From Trujillonella endophytica (GTDB lineage Bacteria > Actinomycetota > Actinomycetes > Mycobacteriales > Geodermatophilaceae): 64,000 nt of DNA. Below are positions 63,172 to 64,000 of the stretch, in pieces (within the stretch, counting starts at the first letter, position 1; each line of letters begins with the position of its first letter). The translations under genes were made by a program, and so were the position numbers. The notes below the pieces were generated by a model. That model was given only the letters and a program-made list of their open reading frames with translations. It was not told where the DNA came from and ran no database searches. The stretch spans positions 62,001 through 126,000 of the forward strand of contig NZ_JABGCI010000012.1 in NCBI RefSeq assembly GCF_019799905.1, given 5' to 3'.

Positions 63172-64000
63172 TCAGCCGACGGCGACCGAGCCGGTCCCGT
63201 CCGGCACGAGTTCGACCCACGTCGACCCGGGCGCCAGCACCACCGGCCCACCGCCGGGCCGCGAGAGGACGACGGGCTCCCCCACCGACTCCTTCGACCA
63301 CTCCGCCTCGACCGTGTGCCCGCCGGTGGCGACCAGCGCCTCCCCGGCGCCGACCATCACCGTCTCCGGCACCGCGGTGCCGGCGCTGTCCGTGAACGAG
63401 GTGTCGACGACGTCCACGCGCAGCACCACGACGTTGACCGCCCGCAGCCGTGCGCCGTCGGCCTCCACCGCCGGCGCGGCGCCCTCCGACCGCAGCCACG
63501 CGGCGTCGTCGGCGCTCCACGTCCACCGCGGCTCGGCGATCCCCGACAGCGCCAGGTCGAGGACGCCTGTCGGCTCCCCGTCCACCACCGCGGTCGGCTC
63601 CGCACCGAACCAGAACTGCGCCGGCGGCGGAGCCCGGTGCCCGTCGTCGGCCTGGCCCAGCAGTGCGGCCGGGTCGACATAGGTGTTGTGCGGCGCCACC
63701 CGGTCGCCGACCCGGGAGAACCCCGGCCCAGTGTCGGGCTGCACGACCTGCAGGCCGGCCGCGCGCGCAGCGTCGATGAAGGGCGCCTGCCCGCCGGAGA
63801 ACGCGAGCAGGCCGCGCAGCGGAGCGGCGATCGGCGGGTCCATCGGGCGCACCGAGCGCACCGGCCCGACCGCCGGCGGCAGCGTGGAGTGGTAGACGGC
63901 GACGAAGCGGCTGATCCCGCCCTCCACCACCTGCTCCCACACCACGTCGGCCGCGTTGAGCCCGGTCTGCGGCCGCGCGGCCGCGGAGTTCTCGACCTTC
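63172..64000 (-). CDS. DUF3048 protein, 5' end outside window
   Basis: The C-terminal ~276 residues of a DUF3048 (YerB-type) protein, a predicted envelope-associated family. Visible motifs are RPQTGLNAADVVWEQVVEGG, FVAVYHSTLPPAVGPVRSVR and PHNTYVDPAALLG; the stop is at 63172 and the frame runs off the right edge. The N-terminal signal or lipoprotein part is not in the window. Function unknown. Confidence 0.85.
   Translation of the reverse strand, partial: KVENSAAARPQTGLNAADVVWEQVVEGGISRFVAVYHSTLPPAVGPVRSVRPMDPPIAAPLRGLLAFSGGQAPFIDAARAAGLQVVQPDTGPGFSRVGDRVAPHNTYVDPAALLGQADDGHRAPPPAQFWFGAEPTAVVDGEPTGVLDLALSGIAEPRWTWSADDAAWLRSEGAAPAVEADGARLRAVNVVVLRVDVVDTSFTDSAGTAVPETVMVGAGEALVATGGHTVEAEWSKESVGEPVVLSRPGGGPVVLAPGSTWVELVPDGTGSVAVG

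Noticed and set aside
1..64000. CRISPR array
   Set aside because: No regularly spaced repeats with unique spacers were found. The 62837/62897 pair has only two copies and is imperfect.

Overview
The window is very GC-rich, uses many GTG starts, and packs genes into runs joined by ATGA or GTGA overlaps. The encoded families (DUF4407, DUF6308, DUF6642, HelD-like helicase, DHA2 transporters) point to a high-GC actinobacterium, plausibly a Geodermatophilaceae-like soil or stone organism. That placement is inferred from composition and family content, not from a marker gene. No rRNA, tRNA, transposase, integrase or CRISPR array was found.

Region 1 (about 1-13.7 kb) looks chromosomal. It holds the 3' part of an MFS drug exporter, a DUF3883 protein, a DUF4407 membrane pair, a PfkB sugar kinase, a ParA-like ATPase with a small partner, an HNH protein, an operon combining an RNase J-like metallo-beta-lactamase protein with a PD-(D/E)XK-like nuclease, a second PD-(D/E)XK-like protein, and two small paralogous proteins of unknown role. 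Region 2 (13.8-19.2 kb) has a caspase-like DUF6642 protein, an 8-oxoguanine-glycosylase-fold protein translationally coupled to a NERD helicase, two damaged zinc-ribbon genes and an endonuclease/exonuclease/phosphatase protein.

Region 3 (19.4-25.6 kb) is a coherent ADP-ribose cassette. A NrtR-like Nudix regulator diverges from a six-gene operon: ARPP-1, an ADP-ribosylglycohydrolase fused to a dual-specificity phosphatase, a zinc-ribbon protein, a protein with a recognisable R-S-E ADP-ribosyltransferase signature, and an HD hydrolase. A near-perfect palindrome lies in the shared promoter. This is the best candidate for an undescribed system here.

Region 4 (25.7-62.6 kb) is a defence island. 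It holds a GmrSD-like DUF262/DUF1524 protein, a TM0106-type RecB-like nuclease/helicase, an Hhe operon (DUF4011-helicase-Vsr-DUF3320 protein with a HelD-like helicase and a possible helix-hairpin-helix protein), a complete class 1 DISARM operon (drmD-drmMI-drmA-drmB-drmC), a Vsr endonuclease, a cytosine methyltransferase, an HNH restriction endonuclease and a second DUF262 protein. The island ends inside what looks like a truncated tryptophan 2,3-dioxygenase gene at 62.9-63.1 kb. A DUF3048 protein then runs off the right edge.

Several genes (10.96-11.44, 17.1-18.3, 20.6-21.5 and 22.9-23.75 kb) read through only if one or two bases are added or removed in GC homopolymers or dinucleotide runs. 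Either the assembly has small indels or these genes are decaying; this should be settled before functional inference.
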